Shown here in pieces: positions 1-7,227 of a stretch of DNA of 13,299 nt. How positions within the stretch are numbered: position 1 is the first letter of the stretch; each line of letters begins with the position of its first letter. The translations under genes and the position numbers were made by a program. Source of the DNA: JAAXKN01 sp050258815 (GTDB taxonomy: Bacteria > Bacteroidota > Ignavibacteria > Ignavibacteriales > SURF-24); the NCBI GenBank assembly GCA_050258815.1, contig JBLMZM010000051.1, positions 1 through 13,299 of the forward strand. Direction: 5' to 3'. The notes under the pieces are model-generated. The model was not told where the DNA came from. It saw only the letters and a list, made by a program, of their open reading frames with translations, and made no database searches.

Positions 1-1
1 G

Positions 2-130
2 CCCGCGGCGATCGACACCTGCCTCACCGTCGCCGACGAGGAGGACGTGCAGGTGGGACTTCACACCGACACGCTCAACGAAAGCGGCTTCGTACGCGAC
101 ACCTTCGCCGCCATGACCCGCAATACCATT
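2..130 (+). pseudogene. ureC: urease alpha subunit (UreC) internal fragment, probably a chimeric join
   Basis: Reading from base 2, the plus strand encodes about 43 residues of the urease alpha subunit, which holds the nickel centre that hydrolyses urea. The stretch 'LHTDTLNESGFVRDTFAA' is the conserved urease segment; its His (codon 62-64) matches a nickel-ligand histidine of the family. The preceding 'PAAIDTCLTVADEEDVQV' also fits. The next expected block, with further active-site histidines, is absent: after 'RNTI' (about 119-130) the frame becomes unrelated sequence. Of the first 120 bases 81 are G or C, far above the rest of the window. The fragment abuts the 3' part of a minus-strand gene, so it is an internal piece of a foreign gene. 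An assembly chimera is most likely; an insertion is possible. No other urease gene is visible. Confidence 0.85.
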
Positions 131-2035
131 GGAAGCCCTAACATAACAGGTATGGGTACCGGGAGCCAGTATTCTGCTTGTTGTAAGAGAGAACTGATCG
201 GTCACCCCAGGGTCGGTGCAGGTCCCATCGATATACAGTGTATAGGTAATTCCGCTTGCAGCAGCGCCCAGATACCAGTAAAAGATGGGGGACTGGTTGT
301 AAACCATAATATTTACAGGATATGAAACAATGGGTTTTAAGACAGTACCAGCACCGTTTGTTCTAAATGTTTCAACAGAGGATGTGGCATACTGGACTTC
401 TGTAGAGCCATATAAGTAAGATGTAATAATCTTCCAGTAATAAAGTGTGCCTGGCTTGAGAACTCCAGGAATATTAAAAGAAAGATCAAAAGTTTGATAA
501 ACATAGGTTGGAGACGTCGGAGTATTGGTAAATGTGTTTTCATCATCTATAACCAGATCGAACATAATACCGCTTAAATCGCCCGAAGTTGTATACCAGG
601 AGAAATTTGGAGAGTTGGTATAAGTCAAAGCCCCGCCTTTGGGCCAGGAAGGAATTGCATTTGCCAAAGCAGCTCCGCCGGATGTTGTAAACCACTGGGC
701 ATCGGATATTGAATATATTTCAGGGCCATTAAATGTTAATACTCTCCACCAGTACTTCGTTCCTCCACGTATGCCATACCAGTTAAAAGATAGTTGGTTG
801 CCTGCATTCATAGTTGTTGTTCTATACCAATTATTCCAGTCTGCCGTGGTGGGTGAAGTTCCGGAAATACTACTCTGCTTTAGTAATTGAACGTAGAATG
901 TAAATGAACCTACAGGCTGGCCAATATCCCACGCAGTCTTTAAAGGCTGGAAAACATATACCATTCCCTGGCTGGCAGGGTGGTTTAAGGTAGCGAAACC
1001 AGAAACGGGGATTAAAAATTCATAGGCTCCTATATCTACAGTTCCGTAATTAATTCTGTTGATACCATTCAGGTCCTTTGCACCAGTCATCCATGTACTG
1101 TTGAGTCCTGCATCAATACATTGCGAATTATATGCCAGTTTGTAATTATTCCCTGCTGCATTGACAAAGAAAGGATTGATAGATATATTATCTTTTCTTC
1201 CCGGTCCGGGCTCAATAGCGGGTGTGGTACAATTATTTGAGAAGGTGCAATTACTGCCATCTATTACCAGGTCAGTTCCGTTATTAAAAAAAGAAATTGT
1301 GTTTTCCATTAAGGAATACCCGCGGCATCTGATGCCGGCACCATTGGGACCCGTATTATTTACGACAGTGCAATTCTGAATTGTTCCCCTATCCCATATA
1401 TTAATACCGCCGCCGAGGCCAACAGAAGTATTCCCGTACACCAGACAGCCTCTGGTTATTCCGCCGCTAAGCATTCTTACGCCGCCGCCGTAACCCTGTT
1501 GATTATTATTATCTGCTTTATTTCCTTTAACAATGCAATTAAGCACCAATCCATCCGAATCAATTGCTACTCCGCCTCCATCGCGTGCCTGACTGTTCAT
1601 AACTATGCAGTTCTGCAGCGTGCCTCCTGAAGCAATCCTTACTCCGCCGCCGAACCCATAATCGAGCGCACTGGGGTTATATCCTCTTGTAATAGTAAAA
1701 CCGTCAACGACAGCGTTAACGTTATCAATTAACAGGCATCGTGTGACATTTTTGCCGTCAATTATTGTTACTGCCGGACCATTGATACTCCGGATAGTGA
1801 TACCCTTTGCAACTGTAATGTTGGACGTGAGTTCGTATGTTCCGTTGTCGACTAAGATCAGATCACCATCTGAAGATGCACTTATTGCAGCCTGAATAGT
1901 CAATGCCGCAGTAGCAAGACTAGTGTAGGGTGATGTGTTATTTCCGCGTGATGAAACATATCTGGTAATTGGTGCAGCAGATAGTACGGTGGCTAAAAAA
2001 AGTAAGGAAAGTAAAGAGGACTTTAACCAGTTCAT
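131..2035 (-). CDS. exported parallel beta-helix protein with choice-of-anchor-type region and fibronectin-like repeats, 3' end missing
   Basis: This frame is open from ATG 2035 down to the junction near base 131 (635 codons) and has no stop before the window edge. I checked it codon by codon from the DNA. Residues 1-21 form a signal peptide ending near 'VLSAA'. Residues about 30-260 are a right-handed beta-helix with repeated 'GGGV' and 'NCxV' rungs. Residues about 260-338 resemble the choice-of-anchor Q type region found after such helices, ending 'GTVDIGAYEF'. Three Ig/fibronectin III-like units follow, with motifs such as 'SPNFSWY', 'GTLYYWKI' and 'SPIFYWY'. Such proteins are surface or secreted, often binding or cleaving polysaccharide, but I see no catalytic motif. 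A purine-rich Shine-Dalgarno (GAGGGGG) lies just upstream of the ATG. The natural C-terminus, perhaps a T9SS tail, is lost at the join. Confidence 0.85.
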
Positions 2036-2180
2036 TGGACCCCCTCGAGTTAATTTGCTAATAATAGTAAGTATATATTTCTGAGATTATTCCTTTCATT
2101 TGTTCAGAACTGACTTTTAAATCTTGTAACTTTGTAAGGTAATCTATGTATTATATTAAAATTGTCGAGTGATCCAGGTC

Positions 2181-2197
2181 ATAATTTGCGAAATTAT
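2181..2197. promoter_or_regulatory. 17-bp AT-rich palindrome, possible operator
   Basis: ATAATTT-GCG-AAATTAT is a perfect inverted repeat with 7-base arms and a 3-base centre. It lies about 145 bases upstream of the beta-helix gene start (minus strand) and about 320 bases upstream of the acetyltransferase start. A dimeric regulator site is plausible. AT-rich palindromes of this size can also arise by chance. Confidence 0.3.
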
Positions 2198-2301
2198 AAA
2201 CGGGTATTGTATCTTGTTTTGCTATAGGGTTAAACCGGAGCAACCGAATGTAAAATATGAATAATCATAACAGTTTGCACAGATTTGGAAGAGGAAATTT
2301 T

Positions 2302-2334
2302 TATTTTTGCATGGAAATTAAATATTTTTGCATG
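2302..2334 (+). repeat. two direct copies of TATTTTTGCATG, 21 bases apart
   Basis: Identical 12-mers begin at 2302 and 2323, exactly two helical turns apart, which suits side-by-side protein binding. Each copy also fits the Bacteroidota sigma-A -7 element TAnnTTTG. A TTTG at 2274-2277 lies 24 bases before the first copy, slightly too far for a normal -33 element. They lie about 180-210 bases upstream of the acetyltransferase start. Their role is inferred, not shown. Confidence 0.35.
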
Positions 2335-2515
2335 AGTCTGAGATTATAAGCTGAAAAGTGCAGCATTTTACATGGGAAGCGCTGAATTCTTAAAAGGTGC
2401 GCGACTGATTATTTGGAAATATTAATTTTTTAGGATGAGGTGAGAATGAAAGGCTTGAGGGGCATTGCCTGATATTAGACTGATGATTCTGTGAAATAGT
2501 TTTATAAGATGCTAA

Positions 2516-3073
2516 ATGAAGAAAACAAATAGAAGAAATAACATCCTGGAGAGGGGAGGCGTGGTATACATCCGCTTTCCGGAAATTGATGACTGTGATG
2601 AATATATAAGACTTAACCGTGCAAGTATAAAGTTATATAAGGGACTAATTTCCCCAACAATTACTAAGGAAAGTTTTTTAAAGTATATATCCAGATGCGG
2701 GCAGTCTGATTTTAAAGGCTTCTTTATCTGCCGCAAGCAGGACGATGCCATTGTGGGTGCAATAAACTTAAGCCAGATTTTTATGGCAGGTTTTAAGAGC
2801 GCTTATATGGGATACCGTGTCGGGGCACCATTTGCCGGACAGGGGTATATGACACTTGGAATGGACCTGGTTCTTAGATATGCATTTAATAAAATGAAAC
2901 TGCATCGTCTTGAAGCAAACGTTCAGCCTGAGAACAAACCATCAATCGCCCTGTTAAATAGGAGCGGTTTTACTAAAGAAGGCTTCTCACGCCGCTACCT
3001 GAAGATCTCCGGTAAATGGCGTGATCATGAAAGGTGGGCTATACTGGCCGAAGACTGGGGGAAAAAACATTAG
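2516..3073 (+). CDS. GNAT-family N-acetyltransferase, RimJ/RimL type
   Basis: This 185-residue cytoplasmic enzyme should transfer an acetyl group from acetyl-CoA to an amine, by family analogy the N-terminus of a ribosomal or other protein. Residues 14-35 give the first strand and helix. The pyrophosphate-binding loop of motif A is 'FAGQGYM' (106-112), followed by the helix 'GMDLVLRYAF'. The RimJ-like C-terminal block 'LHRLEANVQPENKPSIALL' (129-147) with 'NRSGFTKEGFSRRYLKISG' (148-166) completes the fold. Length is normal for the family. No good Shine-Dalgarno precedes ATG 2516; GTG 2561, with GGAGAGGGGAGG before it, is an alternative start, but it would remove the residues that usually lead into the first strand, so I keep 2516. 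Both neighbours are on the other strand, so it is a single-gene unit. Its true substrate cannot be told. Confidence 0.93.
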   Translation: MKKTNRRNNILERGGVVYIRFPEIDDCDEYIRLNRASIKLYKGLISPTITKESFLKYISRCGQSDFKGFFICRKQDDAIVGAINLSQIFMAGFKSAYMGYRVGAPFAGQGYMTLGMDLVLRYAFNKMKLHRLEANVQPENKPSIALLNRSGFTKEGFSRRYLKISGKWRDHERWAILAEDWGKKH

Positions 3074-3241
3074 AGAACACAATACTTAAATCTGGTATAA
3101 ATCAAAATGGTTTACATTAAATTTTAGACAGCCTCTCAAAGGTTGCTTAACTATTTGTATCATTTGGGGGGATATTTCATTAGTTCATTTCCTTTATTTC
3201 TAAATATCTCTCAGCTATTACTCCATCTGGAGTATTTACAC

Positions 3242-3275
3242 TTAGCATTGTATAATGCTAATTTTCTGTTGTTTT
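3242..3275 (+). terminator. weak hairpin-plus-T-tract, possible terminator
   Basis: TTAGCATT-GTAT-AATGCTAA is a perfect 8-bp stem with a 4-base loop, followed by TTTTCTGTTGTTTTT. It is AT-rich and about 170 bases past the acetyltransferase stop, so it is a weak terminator candidate for that gene. Confidence 0.35.
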
Positions 3276-3492
3276 TCCCCAATGCAGAAATAGATTGGAT
3301 TTTATTGTAAAGAATTCTTCAATATGTTTATTCCGGTTATAACAGATTCGGTTTCATATTGTTTTGGAATAACCTGCAAGTATGGTTTAACAGTTTGTTT
3401 TGAAAGAGAAAGTTAACCGGGTTCAACAGTAATCAGGATCTAATTTTAATAGCTGGCACTTTCCCCGGGGCGGGAGGTTATTAGATGTATTT

Positions 3493-3537
3493 AAAACGGA
3501 GCCGGGGGGCAAATCTACTGTGCCTTACCCAGCTCCG
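3493..3537 (-). terminator. rho-independent terminator of the Asp-box lipoprotein gene
   Basis: On the minus strand, 7 bases after the lipoprotein stop codon, CGGAGC (3537-3532) pairs with GCTCCG (3502-3497). Inner TGGG/CCCG and GGCA/TGCC pairings extend the stem, and TTTT (3496-3493) follows directly. Stem, position and T-tract agree, so this is the best terminator in the window. Confidence 0.7.
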
Positions 3538-3543
3538 CCGGTT

Positions 3544-4614
3544 TTACCTTGTAGTGGAGATTGTACTTTTATACAGAACACCTTCCAGTATAGAATATAC
3601 ATACCCGTCTTTATCAAATGTCTGTACAATACAGTCTGAGAAACCGTCAATACTATGCTTTAAGCCGGAGCTTACCTCAATCCACGTAGCGGCATTATCC
3701 TGCGTAAAGAAGCATGAATTGATGGCTCCGGCAAATATTATGTCTTTCGGGTTAATGTTGAGCGACATGCAATAAGTGCTGTAGTTTGCCGGGTCCCATG
3801 TTATTCCTGTATCGCTTGAACGCATGAGGCCATTACCGGTCCCGGCATAAATTATGTTCTTCGAATTAACCCTGAGCAAAAGAGGGTTGGCCGAATTTAT
3901 CCCGCTGATAGCTTTGTTCCATGTTTTCCCGCCGTCAAGTGAGCGGTAAACCGAAGCATCCATTATGATCAGAATAGCCCCGTTGGAATCAAAGGCGATA
4001 TCCCTGATCTGTCCCTGGAACTGTGTAATTTTAATTTCTGTCCATGTCTGTCCGCCATCTGCAGATTTATACAATACATTCTTATCAATTCCTATCGTCT
4101 GGGGGTCAGGTTTTTCAGAGATATACATTCCGGCATATATGTTGCCAGACTTATCCAGATTGAATGTATGGGTCAGGCTGTAACTGACAGTAGACGAATT
4201 AACATTCTGTGAAATATTCCTCCAACTTGAAGATGAAGAATTAAATGCAAAGATGTCCGAACCTACTAATGCATATATTTTCCCGGACAGGTCGGAGCGG
4301 ATCAGGCTTGTGCCAGAAGTTACTGTAAAGCCTGCTGTGGTTACCTTATTCCATGTTGTGCCGCCATCAGGTGATTTATAAATACCGACGCTGGTCCCTG
4401 CCCATATATTGCCGTTAACGTCCGCAGTTGCGCAGGCAACACCCGAAGGAACCGAAAGAGCTTTCCAGAATACATCCACTGTTGACGGGTTATCGACCGG
4501 ATCATTCGAAACCGGGCCGGACTTTTTGCCGGAGCATCCAGACAATATTATAAGTGCAAAGATAAATAAAAAGCCATGACAAAAATAACTTTTGGTTTTC
4601 AAACGAGACTCCAT
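3544..4614 (-). CDS. BNR/Asp-box repeat lipoprotein (predicted beta-propeller)
   Basis: The 356-residue product begins with a basic start, a hydrophobic stretch and a lipobox 'LSGC' with the lipidated Cys at residue 27, so it is an outer-envelope lipoprotein. The rest is a series of short beta-blade repeats with Asp-box motifs (S-x-D-x-G-x-T-W): 'SPDGGTTW' (81-88), 'SADGGQTW' (184-191), 'SLDGGKTW' (225-232), 'SSDTGITW' (266-273) and a degenerate 'TQDNAATW' (304-311). Each is preceded by blade text such as 'GNIYAG' or 'NIIYAG'. Sialidases and the photosystem II assembly factor Ycf48 share such repeats, but no sialidase catalytic residues are visible, so I assign no enzyme activity. The start at 4614 has no clear Shine-Dalgarno. 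The gene is monocistronic and ends at a strong terminator. Confidence 0.88.
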   Translation of the reverse strand: MESRLKTKSYFCHGFLFIFALIILSGCSGKKSGPVSNDPVDNPSTVDVFWKALSVPSGVACATADVNGNIWAGTSVGIYKSPDGGTTWNKVTTAGFTVTSGTSLIRSDLSGKIYALVGSDIFAFNSSSSSWRNISQNVNSSTVSYSLTHTFNLDKSGNIYAGMYISEKPDPQTIGIDKNVLYKSADGGQTWTEIKITQFQGQIRDIAFDSNGAILIIMDASVYRSLDGGKTWNKAISGINSANPLLLRVNSKNIIYAGTGNGLMRSSDTGITWDPANYSTYCMSLNINPKDIIFAGAINSCFFTQDNAATWIEVSSGLKHSIDGFSDCIVQTFDKDGYVYSILEGVLYKSTISTTR

Positions 4615-4816
4615 TTAATTTTTTTGAGGATAATTATTAAAGAAGTATCCGGAGGATTAGTTCGGGTTTAAGATAAGATATTTAATAGAAGACGTCAAGT
4701 ATTATTTTTGTCATTTCCATATAATCGTAAGTAACGATAGCGGGATATAAAAATACGGGTTGCAGTTTCTGGCGGAATATTTAGATTATATTTTATAATA
4801 CTATGAAGGGCTGGAA

Positions 4817-5347
4817 ATGTTCAGAGAAAGAATTACAATGGTTGAGGAAATATTCCGCGCATGCTCGGAAGTTCTGATAAAAGCACTCGATGGGGCCACA
4901 AGAGAACAACTGGCATGGAAACCTGCTCCTGAATCGCGGTCCGCTGCAGAAATAGCTGCCCATATCGTAAGGGTTGACCATTCCTTTCTTAAACGTATGG
5001 GATATGAAGTTCCATTTGAGGCGCCCAAAACAGAAGATCCGCATGAGCTGATAGCAGCTGTTAAAAACACCGGGGATTATGTAATTGATATAATAAAAGG
5101 ACTCAATGAGGATGCGGATCTCATGAAGGAAAGGCCCTCAGATGAGGCAAAGGAACACGAGAGTCTGGACCATATACTTCCGCACCTGAGCCAGCATCAC
5201 CTTTATCATCTTTCTCAGATAATTTATCTCAGAAGAGCCCAGGACAGGCGGTGGAAATCGCCGGTTGAAGATTGGGAAAAAATTACTTATCTGATTGGCA
5301 GCTACATGAATCCCAAGACAACGGCGTCTTTAAAATCCGTGCCATGA
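4817..5347 (+). CDS. DinB/YfiT-like metal-binding four-helix protein
   Basis: The 176-residue protein fits the DinB-like four-helix bundle, a family of putative metal-dependent enzymes that includes thiol transferases such as bacillithiol S-transferase. The expected three-histidine site is visible: His49 in 'AAEIAAHIVRVD' and the pair His127/His131 in 'QHHLYHLSQIIYLRR', a family hallmark. The N-terminal helix with 'QLAWKPAPESRSAAEIAAHI' is also typical. There is no signal peptide, so it is cytoplasmic. GAAGGG lies about 7 bases before the ATG and supports the start. An overlapping reading on the opposite strand is a shadow. The next gene is 131 bases away in the same direction but looks unrelated. 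The substrate is unknown. Confidence 0.92.
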   Translation: MFRERITMVEEIFRACSEVLIKALDGATREQLAWKPAPESRSAAEIAAHIVRVDHSFLKRMGYEVPFEAPKTEDPHELIAAVKNTGDYVIDIIKGLNEDADLMKERPSDEAKEHESLDHILPHLSQHHLYHLSQIIYLRRAQDRRWKSPVEDWEKITYLIGSYMNPKTTASLKSVP

Positions 5348-5367
5348 TTTCCGGTGAGCATCCCCGG

Positions 5368-5393
5368 CGGGAATGATGTTGCCATTTGTCCCG
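5368..5393 (+). terminator. imperfect hairpin after the DinB-like gene
   Basis: CGGGAATG (5368-5375) can pair with CATT and CCCG (5383-5393, interrupted by a 3-base TGT bulge) over a 7-base loop. It starts about 20 bases past the stop codon but has no T-tract, so termination here is only a guess. Confidence 0.22.
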
Positions 5394-5478
5394 GAATGGG
5401 AGAATACCTAAAAAATAATAATTTATAGTATTGATAATAAGTAAATAAAATCATGACTATATTATGAAAGGGTAGACC

Positions 5479-5928
5479 ATGAAAATAACAGGTGCTGCTC
5501 CTCTTATTGCTATTCCTACTTTTATTTATTTTTTGCTTATCGTGATAGTTAGTTATTATGTGAACCCGGTTTTCAGAATTACTGAAAGTAATTATCCGGT
5601 TTTAGTAACTGTTGCGGTTATATTGATACTCATGGGCACACTTGGCGTAATAAGCTGTGGAAGAAGGCTCTTAAAATCATTTAACCAAAAAGTACTGATG
5701 ACTGACGGATTATACAGGGTATGCCGTAACCCGATGTATGCTTCTTATACCTTCTTTGTGATTCCGGGACTATGTTTATTATTCAACTCATGGCTTGTCT
5801 TAACGACCGTCATTGTGAACTTTGTCCTGTCATTGATCTTTGTGCCTAAAGAATATAAATACCTTGAGCAGACGTTTGGGGATGAATACAGGAGTTATGT
5901 TAAACACGTATGGATAAAGTTCATATGA
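5479..5928 (+). CDS. isoprenylcysteine carboxyl methyltransferase-like membrane protein
   Basis: This 149-residue integral membrane protein belongs to the ICMT/phospholipid-methyltransferase-like superfamily, which uses S-adenosylmethionine at the membrane. About four hydrophobic segments can be seen (roughly 9-28, 39-60, 89-102, 104-122). The superfamily signature is intact: 'TDGLYRVCRNPMY' (75-87), then 'SWL', then 'KEYKYLEQTFGDEYRSY' (124-140). The family methylates isoprenylated cysteines, lipids or small molecules; bacterial members are mostly uncharacterised, so the acceptor here is unknown. GAAAGGG about 8 bases upstream supports ATG 5479. No partner is adjacent; a coding-like remnant starts 10 bases after its stop and a hairpin terminator lies about 110 bases downstream. 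Confidence 0.87.
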   Translation: MKITGAAPLIAIPTFIYFLLIVIVSYYVNPVFRITESNYPVLVTVAVILILMGTLGVISCGRRLLKSFNQKVLMTDGLYRVCRNPMYASYTFFVIPGLCLLFNSWLVLTTVIVNFVLSLIFVPKEYKYLEQTFGDEYRSYVKHVWIKFI

Positions 5929-5938
5929 GAACAGCAGG

Positions 5939-6286
5939 ATGAATTTCAGCTTTGGGGTCATGCCCTTTGGCGGTTGACCTTATGGCAATATCCCTGTCTG
6001 TTATAATCCTATCAGCTTAACATTTTTATACACAGGTAAAATCCCGCAATTCAGGGATTTCCTTTTTGAGGCGGCATCCATTACAGAATTATTAAAATCG
6101 GAAAGTCTATCAAGATATTTTCATTGGGGTACCATTATAAATGATATATATTCCCTTCCGTAATTTTCAGGCGAAGATTGCTTTGCTGCGGGGATAATTG
6201 CAGAAATCTTCTTCAAGGAATTTCCATGGGTTGAACCTTTCTGGAAATGTAATGCAGGTGGGCAATATTGCATCTGTCTTTTTTAA
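5939..6286 (+). pseudogene. possible decayed gene, unidentified
   Basis: A plus-strand frame starts with ATG 5939, 10 bases after the ICMT-like stop, and runs 115 codons to TAA 6284 with only two internal stops (TGA 5975-5977, TAA 6161-6163). Its translation is protein-like, for example 'TGKIPQFRDFLFEAASITEL', 'SRYFHWGTIINDIYSLP' and 'AEIFFKEFPWVEPFWKC'. A one-base slip in the T-run near 6279-6284 would extend it by about 12 more residues. I recognise no family. About seven stops are expected by chance at this composition, so two is suggestive but not decisive. The terminator-like hairpin at 6039-6067 lies inside it, which argues against recent function. Confidence 0.28.
6039..6067 (+). terminator. 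rho-independent terminator, plus strand
   Basis: AAATCCC-GCAATTCA-GGGATTT is a perfect 7-bp stem with an 8-base loop, followed by CCTTTTT. It stands 110 bases past the ICMT-like stop and would end that transcript. The alternative is chance pairing inside the remnant frame. Confidence 0.5.
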
Positions 6287-6399
6287 TTCAGATTTCTCAA
6301 ATATGGAGTTGAAGGTTTAAGAGTGTGCCGGCAATGTTAAGAAATATTTTTAAGCTCTCTGGGAAAAGAAGAAAAAATAATCTTTACTGACAATTGAAG

Positions 6400-6969
6400 T
6401 CATATTTTAACGCCAACAAGTCCATAATGGTAGGGTGGCAGGGAAATAATACCGCTGCCCAAAGTAAATCCGGCTGACTGAAGCCACTCAATACATTGCT
6501 CAGGTCTGGGTCTGATATCCAGTGAAGGGCCCCTTGGGGTTGCTTCGGAATAGACCCAGTGAATAATCCCTGCTTTTGCCCCGGTTTTCAATATCCTGAA
6601 GGCTTCTTTCAAAAGTGAAACAGGTTCTTCAGCGTGCAGGATGTTAAATAGCATAACATAATCAACCGAATTATCCGGAAGGCTTGTAGGCTCTTTTACA
6701 AAATCCGTCTGTATTGCACAAATATTATTAATATTTCCTTTTTCCATTTTCTTATTTAATCCGGAAATCATACCGGGCTCAATATCGAATGCATACAAGG
6801 TCCCCTGAATAATTTCTGAGGCCGGAATGGAAAATGTCCCATAACCCGAACCAAACTCGGCTGCATTAATAATATTATTATCAAACTGAAGACTTGATAA
6901 AATCAGATTAGTATCAAAAAAGGATTCCCAGTAAGCCTCCTCCGGCATTCCGCTTTCCCTAACTTTCAT
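6400..6969 (-). CDS. class I SAM-dependent methyltransferase
   Basis: The 189-residue cytoplasmic protein has the Rossmann-type methyltransferase order. Motif I is 'AAEFGSGYGTFSIPA' (36-50), which binds S-adenosylmethionine. The acidic residue ending the second strand is Asp62 in 'AFDIEPGMI', and 'QTDF' (87-90) gives the adenine-side acid. 'LPDNSVDYVMLFNILH' (97-112) is the motif IV region and 'EAFRILKTGAKAGIIHW' (122-138) the motif V-VI helix and strand. This is the UbiE/type 11 style. The N-terminus 'SGMPEEAYWESFFD' is shared by a subgroup of small bacterial methyltransferases of unknown substrate, to my recollection. AGGA lies 4 bases before ATG 6969, supporting the start. It is divergent from the MFS exporter, so the two may share control; no further link is visible. 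Confidence 0.9.
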   Translation of the reverse strand: MKVRESGMPEEAYWESFFDTNLILSSLQFDNNIINAAEFGSGYGTFSIPASEIIQGTLYAFDIEPGMISGLNKKMEKGNINNICAIQTDFVKEPTSLPDNSVDYVMLFNILHAEEPVSLLKEAFRILKTGAKAGIIHWVYSEATPRGPSLDIRPRPEQCIEWLQSAGFTLGSGIISLPPYHYGLVGVKI

Positions 6970-7133
6970 ATAGTCCTGGTCTGTGTTGTTGACAAAAATT
7001 TAAAAAAATGAATCAAGTCATCAACCCGTGTATGGGGGCTGATGGTAGTAATGTAATTAAGTCCGGATTAAAAATAGCGAACTATTCCGATAAATAAAAT
7101 GTCGAACATTTTCGAAACCCATCTGTTATTGTT

Positions 7134-7141
7134 TATATTTG
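7134..7141 (+). promoter_or_regulatory. possible Bacteroidota-type -7 promoter element
   Basis: TATATTTG matches the TAnnTTTG -7 element used by Bacteroidota primary sigma factors. It lies 86 bases upstream of the MFS start, with a TTTC about 20 bases before it as a poor -33 match. Low-information motif, so tentative. Confidence 0.22.
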
Positions 7142-7227
7142 CGGTCCTCTGATTATCGTGTATGTGATATTGGATGAAAAATGAGAGGAAAAATTACTAA
7201 TAATAAGTTTACAGGTTAAATAAAAAA

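Larger units (their letters stand above)
2036..2515. other. intergenic region between divergent genes
   Basis: These 480 bases separate two divergently transcribed genes and should hold both promoters. All six frames are broken by frequent stops; I see no gene or structural RNA. Two structured elements, a 17-bp palindrome and a pair of 12-base direct repeats, are listed separately. A strong-looking Shine-Dalgarno-like GAGGTGAG precedes an ATG at 2446, but the frame closes after eight codons, so it is at most a leader peptide. Confidence 0.6.
3074..3543. other. convergent intergenic region with hairpins
   Basis: These 470 bases lie between two convergent genes and contain no supported gene; every frame is short. 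They hold a 6-bp hairpin (TACTCC-ATCT-GGAGTA, 3219-3234), a longer one at 3242-3261, and a terminator for the minus-strand neighbour near 3493-3537. A CATTTGGGG at 3161-3169 can pair imperfectly with CCCCAATG at 3277-3284 around the first two hairpins. Confidence 0.6.
5929..6399. other. convergent intergenic region with remnant and terminator
   Basis: These 471 bases separate the plus-strand ICMT-like gene from the minus-strand methyltransferase. No intact gene is present. The region holds a good hairpin terminator (6039-6067) and a long plus-strand frame interrupted by stops, both listed separately. For the minus-strand gene there is only a weak 4-bp TGAC/GTCA hairpin spanning its stop codon, followed by a T-run (on the minus strand). 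Confidence 0.55.

Noticed and set aside
47..325. 92-codon plus-strand ORF starting inside the urease fragment
   Set aside because: It runs from the UreC piece into the antisense of the beta-helix gene, so it is a hybrid created by the junction, not a gene.
639..1379. Plus-strand ORFs of 83 and 72 residues
   Set aside because: Both are antisense shadows of the beta-helix coding frame, which is open throughout and has domain-like content.
5975..5977. TGA read as selenocysteine or tryptophan in the 5939-6286 frame
   Set aside because: A TAA stop occurs later in the same frame, no selenocysteine insertion hairpin stands out, and other genes here use TGA as stop, for example at 6400.
7008..7097. 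29-residue plus-strand ORF upstream of the MFS gene, beginning 'MNQVINPCMGADG'
   Set aside because: It has no Shine-Dalgarno, no family resemblance and a length easily reached by chance; a leader peptide role cannot be supported.
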